A DNA stretch of 64,000 nucleotides from Pseudohongiella sp. (lineage in GTDB: Bacteria; Pseudomonadota; Gammaproteobacteria; Pseudomonadales; Pseudohongiellaceae), in the NCBI RefSeq assembly GCF_011050365.1, contig NZ_DRFV01000017.1, positions 1-64,000 on the forward strand, written 5' to 3'. Position numbers and translations under genes: made by a program. Every line of letters begins with the position of its first letter. Positions within the stretch are counted from its first letter, which is position 1. The notes beneath the pieces are model-generated. The model searched no databases, had not been told where the DNA came from, and saw nothing but the letters and a program-made list of their open reading frames with translations. Of this stretch, positions 8,444 to 18,473 are shown piece after piece.

Positions 8444-11056
8444 TCAAGCGCGAGGCCCTTGTTGTGAGCGTTTATCGAAAATAAAGCCATTCTCGTCAAC
8501 ATCAACAAGAATACAGTCACCGGGCTCGTACTCTCCCTGGATGACACGCTGCGCCAGCGGGTTCTCGATCCAGTTCTGCACCGCGCGGCGCAGGGGCCTG
8601 GCGCCATATACCGGGTCGTAGCCCAACTCGGCCACTTTATCCAGCACCGCATCCGAAACCTCAATGGCCAGGTCATTGTAATTCAGGCGCTTGTTGAGCG
8701 AAGCAATCTGAATATCAGCAATACCCCGGATCTGGCTGGCTGCCAGCGGATGGAACACAACAGTCTCGTCGATACGGTTGACGAATTCGGGACGGAAATG
8801 CCGCGTTACCACCGACATCACATCCTGTTTCACGCGCTCGTACGCCGCCTCGTCGGTAGGGTTGTCACCCAGCATTTCCTGGATACGGTCAGAGCCCAGG
8901 TTGGACGTCATCACAATCACGGTATTGCGGAAGTCCACGGTGCGGCCGTGACCATCGGTCAGTCGACCATCATCCAATACCTGCAACAGAATGTTAAAGA
9001 CATCCGGGTGCGCTTTTTCCACCTCGTCCAGCAACAGCACCGAATATGGCCGGCGGCGCACGGCCTCGGTCAGATAGCCACCCTCTTCATAACCGACGTA
9101 GCCGGGAGGCGCCCCGATCAGGCGAGCCACAGAGTGCTGCTCCATAAACTCGGACATATCGATACGCACCATGGCTTCTTCGGTATCGAACAGAAACTCG
9201 GCCAGAGCTTTGCACAGTTCAGTCTTGCCGACACCGGTTGGCCCCAGGAACAGGAAGGAACCGTTGGGACGGTTCGGGTCGGACAGGCCGGAACGCGAAC
9301 GACGCACGGCGTTGGCCACGGCAGTGATCGCCTCGTGCTGGCCAATCACACGTTTGTGCAGTGCATCTTCCATCTGCAACAACTTGTGCCGGTCGCTTTG
9401 CAACATTTTGGATACCGGTATCCCGGTCCAGCGCGAAACCACATCAGCGATCTCTTCCTCGGTCACCCGGCTGCGCAACAACTGCATGTCCATCATCTCG
9501 GCCTGGGTAGACATATCCAGGGTTTTTTCCAGATTGGGAATCACACCGTATTGCAACTCGGACATTCGCGCCAGGTCGCCGGCTCGGCGAGCGGACTCCA
9601 GATCAGCACGGGCTTTTTCCAGATTACTCTTGATAGACTGGGTGCCATGCACCGAGGCTTTTTCTGCCTTCCAGATTTCGTCGAGGTCGGCAAACTCTTT
9701 TTCCACGCGCTGAATGTCTTCCGCCAGTTTCTCCAGACGTTTACGCGAAGCGTCATCTTCCTCTTTTTTCAGCGCCTCCCGCTCGATTTTCAACTGAATC
9801 AGGCGACGCTCGAGCTTGTCCATCTCTTCCGGCTTGGAATCGATTTCCATGCGAATCATGCTGGCTGCTTCGTCAATCAGGTCGATGGCCTTGTCCGGTA
9901 ACTGACGATCGGGGATATAGCGCTGTGACAACCGCGCCGCCGCGATAATCGCCGCGTCTGCAATCTGCACGCCGTGGTGAACTTCGTAGCGCTCTTTCAG
10001 GCCACGCAAAATCGCAATGGTGTCCTCCTCCGAGGGTTCATCCACCAGCACCTTCTGAAACCGGCGTTCCAGTGCAGCATCTTTCTCGATGTATTTGCGG
10101 TACTCATCCAGCGTCGTGGCGCCGACACAATGCAGCTCGCCGCGGGCCAGCGCCGGCTTCAGCATATTGCCGGCGTCCATGGAGCCTTCTGCCTTGCCGG
10201 CACCCACCATGGTGTGAATTTCATCAATAAACAGAATGACCGAACCTTCCTGTTTGGAAAGCTCTTTCAGCACGCCCTTCAAGCGCTCCTCAAATTCCCC
10301 ACGAAACTTGGCGCCGGCGATCAAGGCGCCCATATCCAGGGCCAGGATTTTTTTGTCTTTTAAACCCTCTGGTACTTCGCCGTTGACGATACGCTGAGCC
10401 AGACCTTCAATGATGGCAGTTTTACCGACACCCGGCTCCCCGATAAGCACCGGGTTGTTTTTGGTCCGGCGCTGCAGTACCTGAATGGTGCGGCGAATCT
10501 CACTGTCACGGCCAATCACCGGATCCAGGCCGCCTTTGCCGGCACGCTCGGTCAGATCGATACAGTATTTGGACAGCGCCTGCCAGGATTCTTCCGCCTC
10601 GGCATCGGTGACTTTCTCGCCGCCGCGCAAATTATTGATCGCTGTCTGCAGAGCTTTTTCGGAAATACCAAAGCTGATCAGCAGACGGCCCAGCTCACCC
10701 TTGTCAGCCATCGCCGCCAACATGACGGATTCGCTGGAGATGAATTTGTCACCGTTTTTCTGAGAGGTCTTGTCAGCCTGATTCAGCAACCGTCCCAGCT
10801 CGTTGGACATTGCCACATCAGCACCATTACCTTCCACCTTGGGCAGGCGCTGGAGGATGTCGTTGAGTCCTGTGCGCAAAGCCGTCAGGTCGAACCCGGT
10901 TTGCGACAGTAAGGGACGTACCGAGCCACCCTTCTGATCGAGCAGGCTGATCATCAAATGCACAGGCTCGATAAAATTGTTGTCATTGCCCAGCGCCAGC
11001 GATTGCGCATCAGCCAGCGCGGCTTGGAGCTTGCTTGTCAGTTGATCCATTCTCAT
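8444..11056 (-). CDS. clpB: ClpB, protein disaggregase (Hsp100)
   Basis: About 870 aa hexameric AAA+ ATPase that pulls proteins out of aggregates together with DnaK/DnaJ/GrpE. The order is the Clp N-terminal domain (1-145), NBD1 with Walker A GEPGVGKT near 205, a long coiled-coil M domain (about 400-530), NBD2 with GPTGVGKT near 605, and the C-terminal domain. Start: of three ATGs at 11059, 11056 and 11050, the middle one gives MRMDQL, matching E. coli MRLDRL, and has GAGGTG 4 bases away. Cytoplasmic. A sigma-32-like promoter lies upstream although pgeF and rluD precede it. Confidence 0.97.
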   Translation of the reverse strand: MRMDQLTSKLQAALADAQSLALGNDNNFIEPVHLMISLLDQKGGSVRPLLSQTGFDLTALRTGLNDILQRLPKVEGNGADVAMSNELGRLLNQADKTSQKNGDKFISSESVMLAAMADKGELGRLLISFGISEKALQTAINNLRGGEKVTDAEAEESWQALSKYCIDLTERAGKGGLDPVIGRDSEIRRTIQVLQRRTKNNPVLIGEPGVGKTAIIEGLAQRIVNGEVPEGLKDKKILALDMGALIAGAKFRGEFEERLKGVLKELSKQEGSVILFIDEIHTMVGAGKAEGSMDAGNMLKPALARGELHCVGATTLDEYRKYIEKDAALERRFQKVLVDEPSEEDTIAILRGLKERYEVHHGVQIADAAIIAAARLSQRYIPDRQLPDKAIDLIDEAASMIRMEIDSKPEEMDKLERRLIQLKIEREALKKEEDDASRKRLEKLAEDIQRVEKEFADLDEIWKAEKASVHGTQSIKSNLEKARADLESARRAGDLARMSELQYGVIPNLEKTLDMSTQAEMMDMQLLRSRVTEEEIADVVSRWTGIPVSKMLQSDRHKLLQMEDALHKRVIGQHEAITAVANAVRRSRSGLSDPNRPNGSFLFLGPTGVGKTELCKALAEFLFDTEEAMVRIDMSEFMEQHSVARLIGAPPGYVGYEEGGYLTEAVRRRPYSVLLLDEVEKAHPDVFNILLQVLDDGRLTDGHGRTVDFRNTVIVMTSNLGSDRIQEMLGDNPTDEAAYERVKQDVMSVVTRHFRPEFVNRIDETVVFHPLAASQIRGIADIQIASLNKRLNYNDLAIEVSDAVLDKVAELGYDPVYGARPLRRAVQNWIENPLAQRVIQGEYEPGDCILVDVDENGFIFDKRSQQGPRA

Positions 11057-11122
11057 CATTCACCTCAGCGAACCAGTTTCCGCACCGGACAGCGGCCCGG
11101 TCGTCATTTGTCTATGATGTAT

Positions 11123-11151
11123 AGATTGAGGTTAAACCGGACAAATTCAAG
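11123..11151 (-). promoter_or_regulatory. Sigma-32-like heat-shock promoter of clpB
   Basis: Minus strand: CTTGAA (11146-11151, perfect -35), 14-base spacer, then CCTCAATCT (11123-11131), a partial match to the CCCCATNT -10. It lies about 70-95 bases before the clpB start in the 161-base pgeF-clpB gap. Confidence 0.5.
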
Positions 11152-11217
11152 CGTGCGAGGGGATTTGGCAGCAGATAATGACCGCTGTCTAAACAATTGT
11201 TGCGCTGGATCAAGCCT

Positions 11218-12012
11218 TCAAACAGCCTGCCTCTTTAAATAGATCAGACTGGCCATGCGCCCGGTCACACCATCGCGCCGGTATGAGTAGAAATGCCGGT
11301 GATCACAGACAGTGCATTGCCCGCCGCCATGAACATCCGAAACGCCGACAGCCAACAGACGTTGCCGTGCCACCGCATAGATATCCATCAGGCTCTTGCC
11401 CGGTTTGCCGGGCACCGGCACAAAACCATCCGCGGTGGCCGCAGCCGCCATAAACGCGGCCTTCACCTCATCACCGATTTCAAAACAGCAGGGCCCGATT
11501 GCCGGTCCCAGCCAGGCCATCAGCTCAGAGCCCCGACACCCGGTAGCAGAAACAGTATTTTCCAGCACGCCTTGCACCAGCCCCCGCCAGCCAGCGTGCG
11601 CCGCTGCGGCAATGCGGCCATCGCGCGAACAGATCAGCACCGGCAAACAGTCAGCGGTCAACACTGCGATACCGTCACCCGGCTGCATGACGCAGCCGGC
11701 ATCCGCCTGCCGCCTGCGCAAGGGGTTATTGCCAGCCACCACGGTGATGGCACGGGTGCCGTGGACCTGGTGTAACCATTGCAGACGTTTGAGGTCAGGG
11801 ACGGCATTCCGCAGCAGACGCCGGTTACGCGCTACCGAAGAGGCCTTGTCACCCACATGTGTTCCCAGGTTCAGGCTGTCATACGGCGGCGCACTGTATC
11901 CGTCCAGCCGGGTAGTCACCATCGCGCCGATGCTGGCAGGCGCCGGCCAGTCCGGCGTCTGCCAGCGCAACCTGGCAGGAATCAGGTCCCGCACACCGGC
12001 TGCGCCCGACAT
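11218..12012 (-). CDS. pgeF: PgeF, peptidoglycan editing factor (multicopper polyphenol oxidase-like, YfiH)
   Basis: 264 aa, family length. YfiH/PgeF proteins remove wrongly incorporated residues from peptidoglycan precursors (L-Ser in place of L-Ala) and were earlier described as laccase-like. The conserved metal or active-site segments AAAHAGWRGLVQGVLE and GPAIGPCCFEIGDEV, with His and paired Cys, are intact. The start overlaps the rluD stop (TGATG), so it is translated with rluD, the same order as E. coli rluD-yfiH-clpB. Confidence 0.93.
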   Translation of the reverse strand: MSGAAGVRDLIPARLRWQTPDWPAPASIGAMVTTRLDGYSAPPYDSLNLGTHVGDKASSVARNRRLLRNAVPDLKRLQWLHQVHGTRAITVVAGNNPLRRRQADAGCVMQPGDGIAVLTADCLPVLICSRDGRIAAAAHAGWRGLVQGVLENTVSATGCRGSELMAWLGPAIGPCCFEIGDEVKAAFMAAAATADGFVPVPGKPGKSLMDIYAVARQRLLAVGVSDVHGGGQCTVCDHRHFYSYRRDGVTGRMASLIYLKRQAV

Positions 12013-12968
12013 CAGTCTGAATCCCGCTTCAGAATATCCAGTAGCTGCAACATGTCCTCCGGAGCTGGCACTTCCCAGCTCACCTCTTCCCCGCTATCAG
12101 GGTGGACAAACCCCAGCCGGGCAGCGTGCAGCGCCTGCCGCTTGAACTGCCTCAGCTGTTCAGCCAGTTCGGGGCTGCAGCCGGCGGGGATATGCAACCG
12201 CCCGCCGTAAACCGGGTCTCCGATCAGCGGGTGCCTGATATGACTCATATGGACACGAATCTGGTGCGTGCGGCCGGTTTCCAGTTTTAACTGGACGTGA
12301 GTATGCGCCCGGAAGCGCTTGATCACCCGGTAATGGGTGACCGACGGTTTGCCACTTTGGACCACAGCACGTTTTTTGCGCTGCACCGGATGTCGCCCCA
12401 GCGGCTCGTCCACCATGCCGCCCGCGGTCAGTACACCCTGAACCACCGCTTCGTACTGGCGGGTAACCGTGCGTTTCTGCAATTGACGAACCAGCCGGTG
12501 ATGGGCGGGCAGAGTCTTGGCGACCACCATCAATCCTGTCGTATCCTTGTCCAGCCGGTGCACAATACCCGCCCGCGGCAGGTGTTGCAGTGCGGGACAA
12601 TGATGCAGCAAACCGTTCATCAGGGTGCCACTGCGATTGCCGGCGGCCGGATGCACAACAGTGCCAGCGGCCTTGTTGAGCACCAGCACAGCGTCGTCTT
12701 CGTAGACGATATCCAGATCCAGCGCTTCCGCCTGCCAGCCATTGTCAGGCGCCTCGTCCATTTCGGCTCTCAGCTCCAGCCTGTCACCGGCACTGAGACG
12801 ATCCTTGGCCCGCTTGTGACCGGTGTTGACGAGCAGAAACCCGTCTTTTATCCACTGCTGTAATCGTCCGCGCGAATAATCTGCGAACAAACTGGCCGCA
12901 GCCTGGTCTAATCTGGCGCCATCAAGATCGTCGGGGACAATGGCGGATAGGGAAATTCGTTCTGACAT
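12012..12968 (-). CDS. rluD: RluD, 23S rRNA pseudouridine(1911/1915/1917) synthase
   Basis: 318 aa. An N-terminal S4 RNA-binding domain (about 15-75, with RLDQAAASLFADYSRGRLQQWI) is followed by the RluA-family catalytic domain, whose active Asp lies in GIVHRLDKDTTGLMVVAKT near residue 140. It modifies helix 69 of 23S rRNA during 50S assembly. Divergent from bamD, as in E. coli, and followed directly by pgeF. Confidence 0.96.
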   Translation of the reverse strand: MSERISLSAIVPDDLDGARLDQAAASLFADYSRGRLQQWIKDGFLLVNTGHKRAKDRLSAGDRLELRAEMDEAPDNGWQAEALDLDIVYEDDAVLVLNKAAGTVVHPAAGNRSGTLMNGLLHHCPALQHLPRAGIVHRLDKDTTGLMVVAKTLPAHHRLVRQLQKRTVTRQYEAVVQGVLTAGGMVDEPLGRHPVQRKKRAVVQSGKPSVTHYRVIKRFRAHTHVQLKLETGRTHQIRVHMSHIRHPLIGDPVYGGRLHIPAGCSPELAEQLRQFKRQALHAARLGFVHPDSGEEVSWEVPAPEDMLQLLDILKRDSD

Positions 12969-13056
12969 ATTTGGGTATAGACCGGATGGTGTGGTTAAAT
13001 AAACGATTAACGACAGGCATTATAGTCTGTTTTGCCAGTCAAGAGGTGTATTGAGC

Positions 13057-14067
13057 GTGCGAGTACTGCTAATCCTTGCGTTATTCATAACTGTTGTTTC
13101 CTGTTCTTCGTTCGGCGAGGACCGCGATGAATTTGCTTCCATGTCAACGGAAGAGCAATTCTACCGGACTGCCAATCAGCAGTTGAATGCATCAAACTTC
13201 ACCGGTGCGGTGCGAACCTATCAGGCACTTGAGTCACGGTTTCCGTTCGGTCAGTACGCCGCCCAGGCACAACTGGAACTGATCTACGCTCACTATCGTG
13301 CTTCCAATGTGGAGGGTGCGCGTGCCGCTGCGGACCGTTTTATCCGCTTGCACCCTGACCATGAGAGTATCGACTACGCTTACTACATGAAAGGGGTGGC
13401 AACCTTTTCCGAGAACACGGGTTTCATGAGCCGCTTTTTGCCCACCGATCCTTCCAAGCGGGACATCAGCCGGGCGCGCGATGCTTTTAATGAATTCTCC
13501 CTGCTCATGACCCTGTATCCCGACAGCGATTACACTGCCGATGCACGCGCCCGTATGGTGTTCCTGCGCAACAATCTGGCCGCCTACGAAATCCACGTCG
13601 CCAACTATTATCTGGAGCGACGCGCTTATATTGCAGCGCTGAACCGGGGCCGTTATGTGGTGGAGAACTTCCAGGGCAGCCCCGTGGTTGCCGATGCCGT
13701 GGCCATCATGGTGGAGTGTTATCTGCGCCTGGGTCTGAACGACCTGGCAGATACGTCACTGGCGCTATTGCGCACCAACTACGCCGATCATGAGACGCTG
13801 GACAACAATGGCGACTTTATCGTGCGTAATCACGTCACCAACCCGTCATTGTTGTACACGGTCACCTTCGGCCTGCTGGGCAGCAACGAAGATAACACAC
13901 CACTGGCACCAACCAGCCGGCCCCAGCGTTCTGTCGCGCCCGACAATGCAGTACCGGAACGCGGCCGATCACTACTCAATATCCTGACCCTGGGTCGCTT
14001 CGGTCGTGATGCAGCCTCGGCGCCGTTGCCCAGCGAACCCCCGCCCGGCTCTCCCAACCCGATCTGA
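13057..14067 (+). CDS. bamD: BamD, outer-membrane protein assembly lipoprotein
   Basis: About 336 aa lipoprotein of the Bam complex that inserts beta-barrel proteins. The start is taken as GTG 13057, eight bases after AGAGGTG; TTG 13051 is too close to that site. The signal peptide ends in a lipobox VVSC|S near residue 17. TPR-like helical repeats fill residues 30-245 (YRTANQQLNASNFTGAVRTY and onward). It is longer than the usual 245 residues by a Pro/Ser/Arg-rich tail of about 75 residues, probably unstructured. Confidence 0.93.
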   Translation: MRVLLILALFITVVSCSSFGEDRDEFASMSTEEQFYRTANQQLNASNFTGAVRTYQALESRFPFGQYAAQAQLELIYAHYRASNVEGARAAADRFIRLHPDHESIDYAYYMKGVATFSENTGFMSRFLPTDPSKRDISRARDAFNEFSLLMTLYPDSDYTADARARMVFLRNNLAAYEIHVANYYLERRAYIAALNRGRYVVENFQGSPVVADAVAIMVECYLRLGLNDLADTSLALLRTNYADHETLDNNGDFIVRNHVTNPSLLYTVTFGLLGSNEDNTPLAPTSRPQRSVAPDNAVPERGRSLLNILTLGRFGRDAASAPLPSEPPPGSPNPI

Positions 14068-14073
14068 CTGACT

Positions 14074-14102
14074 GCCGCCGGGCGCCAAAGATGCCCGGCG
14101 GC
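14074..14102. terminator. Hairpin between convergent bamD and gmhA
   Basis: Perfect 10-bp stem GCCGCCGGGC (14074-14083) and GCCCGGCGGC (14093-14102) with a 9-base loop. There is no T run on either side, so it may stop polymerase weakly or protect 3' ends. Confidence 0.6.
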
Positions 14103-14110
14103 GCTATAAC

Positions 14111-14716
14111 TCAGACCGGATAATTCTCCGGGAAGAAGTCCCGCTCAATCAGCTCAATCAAAATGTGTATCACCTTGATATGCACTTCCTGCACGCGGTC
14201 AGCGTAGCGACTCGCACCGGCACTGATATCAACCGTGGCCAGCTGGCCCAGAGCTGATCCGGCAGTGCCTGTCAGGCTGACGACATGAATGCCGTTATCA
14301 CGGGCATATTCCGCCGCCTTGATCACATTTTTGCTGGTACCACTGGTACTGATGGCGAACAGACAGTCTCCCGCTCTGCCCCGTGCCTGCAAGTAGCGCG
14401 AAAAAATATGCTCGTAGCCAAAATCATTGGCAACACAACTGATATGCCCCGGATCACTGATGGCGGTGGCTGAAAGCCCCGGGCGGTTGTCGCGATAGCG
14501 CCCCGTTAGCTCCTCGGCAAAATGCATGGCATCGCTCATCGAGCCGCCGTTGCCACAGCTATATACAGCGCCGCCATTGCGCAGGGCTGCGATCAGCGCC
14601 GCCGCCGCCGCCGCAATAGCATGGGTACTGTTTTCATCTGCTAGAAACCGCTCGAGATAATCCCGTGCTTCCGTCAACGTGCCAGTTATGATCTGTTTAG
14701 TGTCGTTCAAACCCAC
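14111..14716 (-). CDS. gmhA: Sedoheptulose-7-phosphate isomerase (SIS domain)
   Basis: 201 aa. It isomerises sedoheptulose 7-phosphate to D-glycero-D-manno-heptose 7-phosphate, the first step to LPS heptose. The SIS fold motifs SCGNGGSMSDAMHFAEELTG, ISCVANDFGYEHIFSRY and ISTSGTSKNVIKA follow GmhA closely, and the C-terminal RVQEVHIKVIHILIELIE is also typical. The related initiator-associating protein DiaA shares the fold, but the CDAMHFAEEL-like segment favours GmhA. Alone on its strand, convergent with bamD. Confidence 0.88.
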   Translation of the reverse strand: MGLNDTKQIITGTLTEARDYLERFLADENSTHAIAAAAAALIAALRNGGAVYSCGNGGSMSDAMHFAEELTGRYRDNRPGLSATAISDPGHISCVANDFGYEHIFSRYLQARGRAGDCLFAISTSGTSKNVIKAAEYARDNGIHVVSLTGTAGSALGQLATVDISAGASRYADRVQEVHIKVIHILIELIERDFFPENYPV

Positions 14717-14758
14717 CTCCTTGCCGGGTGCCGGGCCGGGCTATTGATTGCACGCAGC

Positions 14759-16444
14759 TCATTCACCTGCGGCCCACCCCTGCGTAATCGGGTAGCGGCG
14801 GTCGCGGCCAAAGGCCCGCTCTGTCAGGCGCACGCCGATGGGTGCCTGACGCCGTTTATATTCGTTGATATCCACCAGGCGAATGACCCGACGCACCTCG
14901 TCGTCTGCGAAACCTCTGGCAACAATCGCCTCCGCGCTCAGATCAGCTTCAATATACAAGGCCAGAATCTGATCCAGACGATCATAAGGCGGCAGATTGT
15001 CGTCATCCTGCTGTCCCGGAGCCAGTTCAGCCGACGGTGGGCGGTCGATAACCTCCGGCGGGATCACATCCGCCTCGCCGCCTTCCGCAGCAGCGGCATT
15101 ACGGTATCTGGCCAGACGATACACCAGCGTTTTGCTGGCGTCTTTCAGCACATTAAAACCACCAGCCATGTCACCGTACAACGTGGAGTAACCAACAGCA
15201 ATCTCGCTCTTGTTACCGGTGGTCAGCACCAGAGCGCCTTTTTTATTGGAAATGGCCATCAGCATCACGCCCCGGCAACGAGCCTGAATATTCTGTTCGG
15301 TCAGGTCTGTTGGCAGGCCGGCGAACTGGCCCGCGAGGGCGCCCGCAAAAGCCTGGTAACAGTCGGTAATCGGAATCACATCATAATTCACCCGCAGTCG
15401 TTCCGCCTGCGCGGCTGCCAGCCGCACGCTCAATTCGGACGTATAGGTAAAGGGCATCATGATTGCTGTTACCTGGTCGGCACCCAATGCATCGACGGCA
15501 ATCGCCAACGTCAATGCTGAATCAATACCACCTGACAAGCCCAGAATGACAGAGCTGAAGCGGTTTTTGCGCACGTAATCCTGCAGGCCCAGCATCATGG
15601 CCTGGTAACAACGTTGTTCGACGTCTCTGTCTGTTGGTGTCATCAGCACCGAGTCCGGGCCTATGGCGGCCCCCGGGTCAGCAAGCTCGGGCCAGGCCAG
15701 CGAATTTTCAATCCGGAATACAACCGGTATCAGCGCTTCGGTGAATGCCGGCCCCACAACGGTGACGTTACCTTCCGCGTCCGCAATCATGGAGTTGCCA
15801 TCGAAGACCAGCTCATCCTGCCCGCCTACCTGATTGACGTAAAGGATTGGTGTACCCGACTCCAGACCACGTCGCGCCAGCAAACGCTGGCGTCGCTCCT
15901 GCTTGTCGGCATGAAACGGCGATGCATTGATGTTGATCAGCAAACCCGCACCGGCCTGTGACGCCTGCCGGATGGGCAGTGGCTCCCACAGGTCTTCGCA
16001 GATTGTCAGTGCTACCGGCAAGCCTTTGATGTTGATGATGCAGGGAGCACTGCCAGCCTGAAAATAGCGGCGCTCGTCAAACACCTGGTAATTGGGCAGG
16101 CTCTGTTTGCGGTAGGTCGCTTTTATCTGACCGTCGTGGATAACCGACAACGCATTGTAGAGCTGTCCGTTTTCCAGCAATGGATAACCAACGACCAGGT
16201 GGGCGGAGACGCCGGCCTCGCAGAGCTGTTGCAATGCGGCCGAGATCCGCGGCGCCAGACTGGGTCGCAAAAGCAGGTCCTCAGCCGGATAGCTGATCAG
16301 ACTCAGCTCCGGGTAAACCACCACATCGGCATTGTGAACACTGACGGCTTCGCGCGCGGCCTGCAGGATTGCCGCGGTATTACCGGGAATATCTCCCACC
16401 ATCAGATTCAATTGCGCCATTACTATCGTCAACTGGCTGCTCAT
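14759..16444 (-). CDS. nadE: Glutamine-dependent NAD+ synthetase
   Basis: 561 aa two-domain enzyme for the last step of NAD synthesis. The N-terminal nitrilase-like glutaminase (residues 1-260; Glu in VVYPELSL, Lys in TYRKQSLPNY, Cys in ALTICEDLW) releases ammonia. The C-terminal ATP-pyrophosphatase synthetase has SGGIDSALTLAIA near 300 and GYSTLYGDMAGGFNVLKD. The ATG at 16444 is chosen because GAGG lies 6 bases before it and SSQLTIVMAQLN is the family start; the open frame extends 48 codons upstream without support. Confidence 0.95.
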   Translation of the reverse strand: MSSQLTIVMAQLNLMVGDIPGNTAAILQAAREAVSVHNADVVVYPELSLISYPAEDLLLRPSLAPRISAALQQLCEAGVSAHLVVGYPLLENGQLYNALSVIHDGQIKATYRKQSLPNYQVFDERRYFQAGSAPCIINIKGLPVALTICEDLWEPLPIRQASQAGAGLLININASPFHADKQERRQRLLARRGLESGTPILYVNQVGGQDELVFDGNSMIADAEGNVTVVGPAFTEALIPVVFRIENSLAWPELADPGAAIGPDSVLMTPTDRDVEQRCYQAMMLGLQDYVRKNRFSSVILGLSGGIDSALTLAIAVDALGADQVTAIMMPFTYTSELSVRLAAAQAERLRVNYDVIPITDCYQAFAGALAGQFAGLPTDLTEQNIQARCRGVMLMAISNKKGALVLTTGNKSEIAVGYSTLYGDMAGGFNVLKDASKTLVYRLARYRNAAAAEGGEADVIPPEVIDRPPSAELAPGQQDDDNLPPYDRLDQILALYIEADLSAEAIVARGFADDEVRRVIRLVDINEYKRRQAPIGVRLTERAFGRDRRYPITQGWAAGE

Positions 16445-16594
16445 ACGATCCTCTATTGTTCCGGTCTTCCTGATCCTGCGGAGAAAAGCTGCGGTATTGT
16501 CGGTCAAACGTGCAGCAGAAGTAAAACGCCAAATACGCGCTTTCCAAGGTATACGCCGGTTACGGCCAAACCGGGCAACCGACAACAAACATCA

Positions 16595-17716
16595 TCACCA
16601 TGCCACCGGTTTTATGCCCCGCATCCCGGGATCGTAAGGCTCAGGGTCCAGTCCCGCAGAGGTGCCGGTCAACAGTGCCACCAGTAGATCAGCGGATGCG
16701 GGCGCCAACACCAGACCATTACGATAGTGGCCCGCATTGACATAAACATTGCTGAACCCGGGTATTTTGCCGATAAACGGAATACCGTCCGGCGACCCCG
16801 GCCGCAATCCGGCCCACTGCTGCAAGACCGGCAGTGACGACAGCACCGGCAACATCTGCTCCGCCGATGCCCGCAGGCTGTCGCAAGCCTGAGCGGTAAC
16901 AGACTTGTCAAACTCGCTATGCTCCAGGGTACTGCCCACCAGAATATGGTGGTCACGCCGGGGAATCAGGTATCGCCCCTGGCTAAGCACGATACCACTC
17001 AGTAAAGGCCTGTCCGCCTTGTACAACAGCATTTGACCTTTAACCGGCGTCACCGGAAGTGTCTGCCCTAGCATGGCCAGCAGCAAGCCGGTCCAGGCAC
17101 CGGCGGCCAGTACAAACGCATCTGCCTGCACTTTGACTTCCTGGTTCTGATGTCGCAGCCACACCGCTGTCAGGCGTTCGCCGTCAGTTTCAAAACGCAG
17201 AATTTCGGACTGTTCGCGCACATCAACAGACGCCTGCAAACGCAAACTGGCCGCCAGCGCCCTGACCAGTCGTGGGTTCCGGACATTCGCTACGGTTGGC
17301 ATATACAGGGCACGTTCGCTGCCACTGGCGAGCCCGGGTTCGCGTGCATAAATCTGCGGTGCCTGCCAGGTTTGCATGGGCCGCCCATGTCGCTGTGCCC
17401 ATTGCAAGGCATCAACATGATCCTCGGCGTCCAGCATCAACAGGCCACAAATGCTCAGCTCCGGATCAATGCCGGTTTCATCAGCCAACGCCTGCGCCAG
17501 TTCGGGATAGGCATCCTGGGCCCGGTTGGCCAGCGCTGTTACCGGTTCGGAGTACCGCCACGGATACAGTGGCGATACGATGCCACCGCCCGCCCAGGAA
17601 GCTTCGCGACCGCACTCACCCCGTTCCACGAGCTGCACACTGGCGCCACCATGACTCAGGCCGCGGGCGACAAGCATTCCGGAAACGCCGCCGCCAATTA
17701 TCAGAAAATCACTCAA
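16595..17716 (-). CDS. thiO: Glycine oxidase ThiO (FAD-dependent)
   Basis: 373 aa DAO-family flavoprotein. It oxidises glycine to the imine used for the thiazole ring of thiamine in organisms with ThiO instead of ThiH. The dinucleotide motif GGGVSGMLVARGL lies at residues 8-20, with the C-terminal GLRPGSPDGIPFIGKIPG typical of the family. The start codon appears to be TTG (17716), because no ATG or GTG is in frame nearby and AAAAGGAT lies just before it. Four octamer repeats precede it. No other thi gene is adjacent, and I see no TPP riboswitch. Confidence 0.85.
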   Translation of the reverse strand: MSDFLIIGGGVSGMLVARGLSHGGASVQLVERGECGREASWAGGGIVSPLYPWRYSEPVTALANRAQDAYPELAQALADETGIDPELSICGLLMLDAEDHVDALQWAQRHGRPMQTWQAPQIYAREPGLASGSERALYMPTVANVRNPRLVRALAASLRLQASVDVREQSEILRFETDGERLTAVWLRHQNQEVKVQADAFVLAAGAWTGLLLAMLGQTLPVTPVKGQMLLYKADRPLLSGIVLSQGRYLIPRRDHHILVGSTLEHSEFDKSVTAQACDSLRASAEQMLPVLSSLPVLQQWAGLRPGSPDGIPFIGKIPGFSNVYVNAGHYRNGLVLAPASADLLVALLTGTSAGLDPEPYDPGMRGIKPVAW

Positions 17717-17725
17717 TATCCTTTT

Positions 17726-17757
17726 CCTTTCAACCTTTCAACCTTTCAACCTTTCAA
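17726..17757. repeat. Octamer tandem repeat upstream of thiO
   Basis: CCTTTCAA is repeated four times without error (17726-17757); on the coding strand it reads TTGAAAGG. It ends 10 bases before the TTG start and contains Shine-Dalgarno-like GAAAGG units, so copy number would change spacing between promoter and start. Confidence 0.92.
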
Positions 17758-17868
17758 CCTTTTATTCTGCCAGCCCGACGACCCGACATGCCGCGCCTGG
17801 CGGCCGGACCCTTAAAAGTCGGCGCTGGGTGGCGGCCAGCGACTATACTCTGCACAAGGAGGTTCCCC

Positions 17869-18444
17869 ATGTCCGGCTCATTCAATTTGTATACTCAACA
17901 GGGTGTGAGTTTGCTGGAACTGTTCGCGACGCTGGCAATTATAGCAACACTGACCTCTCTTGCCCTGCCTGCATTCACCGTGCTGGAGCGGGAGGAGTCG
18001 TCCAGAGTGCTGCGCCAATTCCTGACTCTGGTGGAAACGGGGCGCAGCGCTGCCATCCGGCGTCGTCACACGATCACCTTGTGTCCTGTTGATGAGCAGC
18101 GCAGGTGCACCGCAAACTGGCAAACCGGCGCCATGCTTTTTTTTGATAACGATGACAACCGGCAACGCAGCATGGATGAAGAACCGGTCGCAATTGTACG
18201 TTGGCCGGAGCTCAGGGGCCAACTTGACTGGCGCGCCTTCGGCAATCGGCAGCGCCTGCTGATTGATCATTACGGCGGATTGAGCGGCCAGAATGGCAAC
18301 TTTACCTGGTGCCCGCCCGCTCACAGCAGCGAGCCTGCCCATCAGCTTGTACTCAACGGCAGTGGACGCTTTCGTTTTGCCCGTGATAACGACGGAGACG
18401 GCTATCGGGAAGACAGCCGGGGTCAGCCACTGCGCTGCTCATGA
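17869..18444 (+). CDS. Type IV pilus minor pilin, FimT/GspH type
   Basis: 191 aa prepilin. A short leader ends QQG|VSLLELFATLAII, with Glu at +5 of the mature protein and a hydrophobic helix, the type III signal cut by PilD. The C-terminal half is a GspH/FimT-like globular domain with two Cys pairs (Cys at about 65 and 73, plus 143 and 190). The start is ATG 17869 with a perfect AAGGAGG 6 bases before. It faces pilX, pilW and pilV on the other strand, so it is probably transcribed separately from them. Confidence 0.88.
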   Translation: MSGSFNLYTQQGVSLLELFATLAIIATLTSLALPAFTVLEREESSRVLRQFLTLVETGRSAAIRRRHTITLCPVDEQRRCTANWQTGAMLFFDNDDNRQRSMDEEPVAIVRWPELRGQLDWRAFGNRQRLLIDHYGGLSGQNGNFTWCPPAHSSEPAHQLVLNGSGRFRFARDNDGDGYREDSRGQPLRCS

Positions 18445-18473
18445 CCGGCAGCACACAGCCGTTGCCAGTGACA

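Noticed and set aside
8750-9901. 383-codon open frame antisense to clpB
   Set aside because: It mirrors the conserved ClpB coding strand, has a His/Gln-rich shadow composition and no ribosome site; GC-rich genes often leave long antisense frames.
16445-16588. 48-residue N-terminal extension of NadE
   Set aside because: The family starts at the ATG at 16444, which has its own GAGG; the extension is basic and unconserved.
17757-17868. TPP riboswitch before thiO
   Set aside because: Only the octamer repeats and a short spacer are present; the thi-box sequence is missing.
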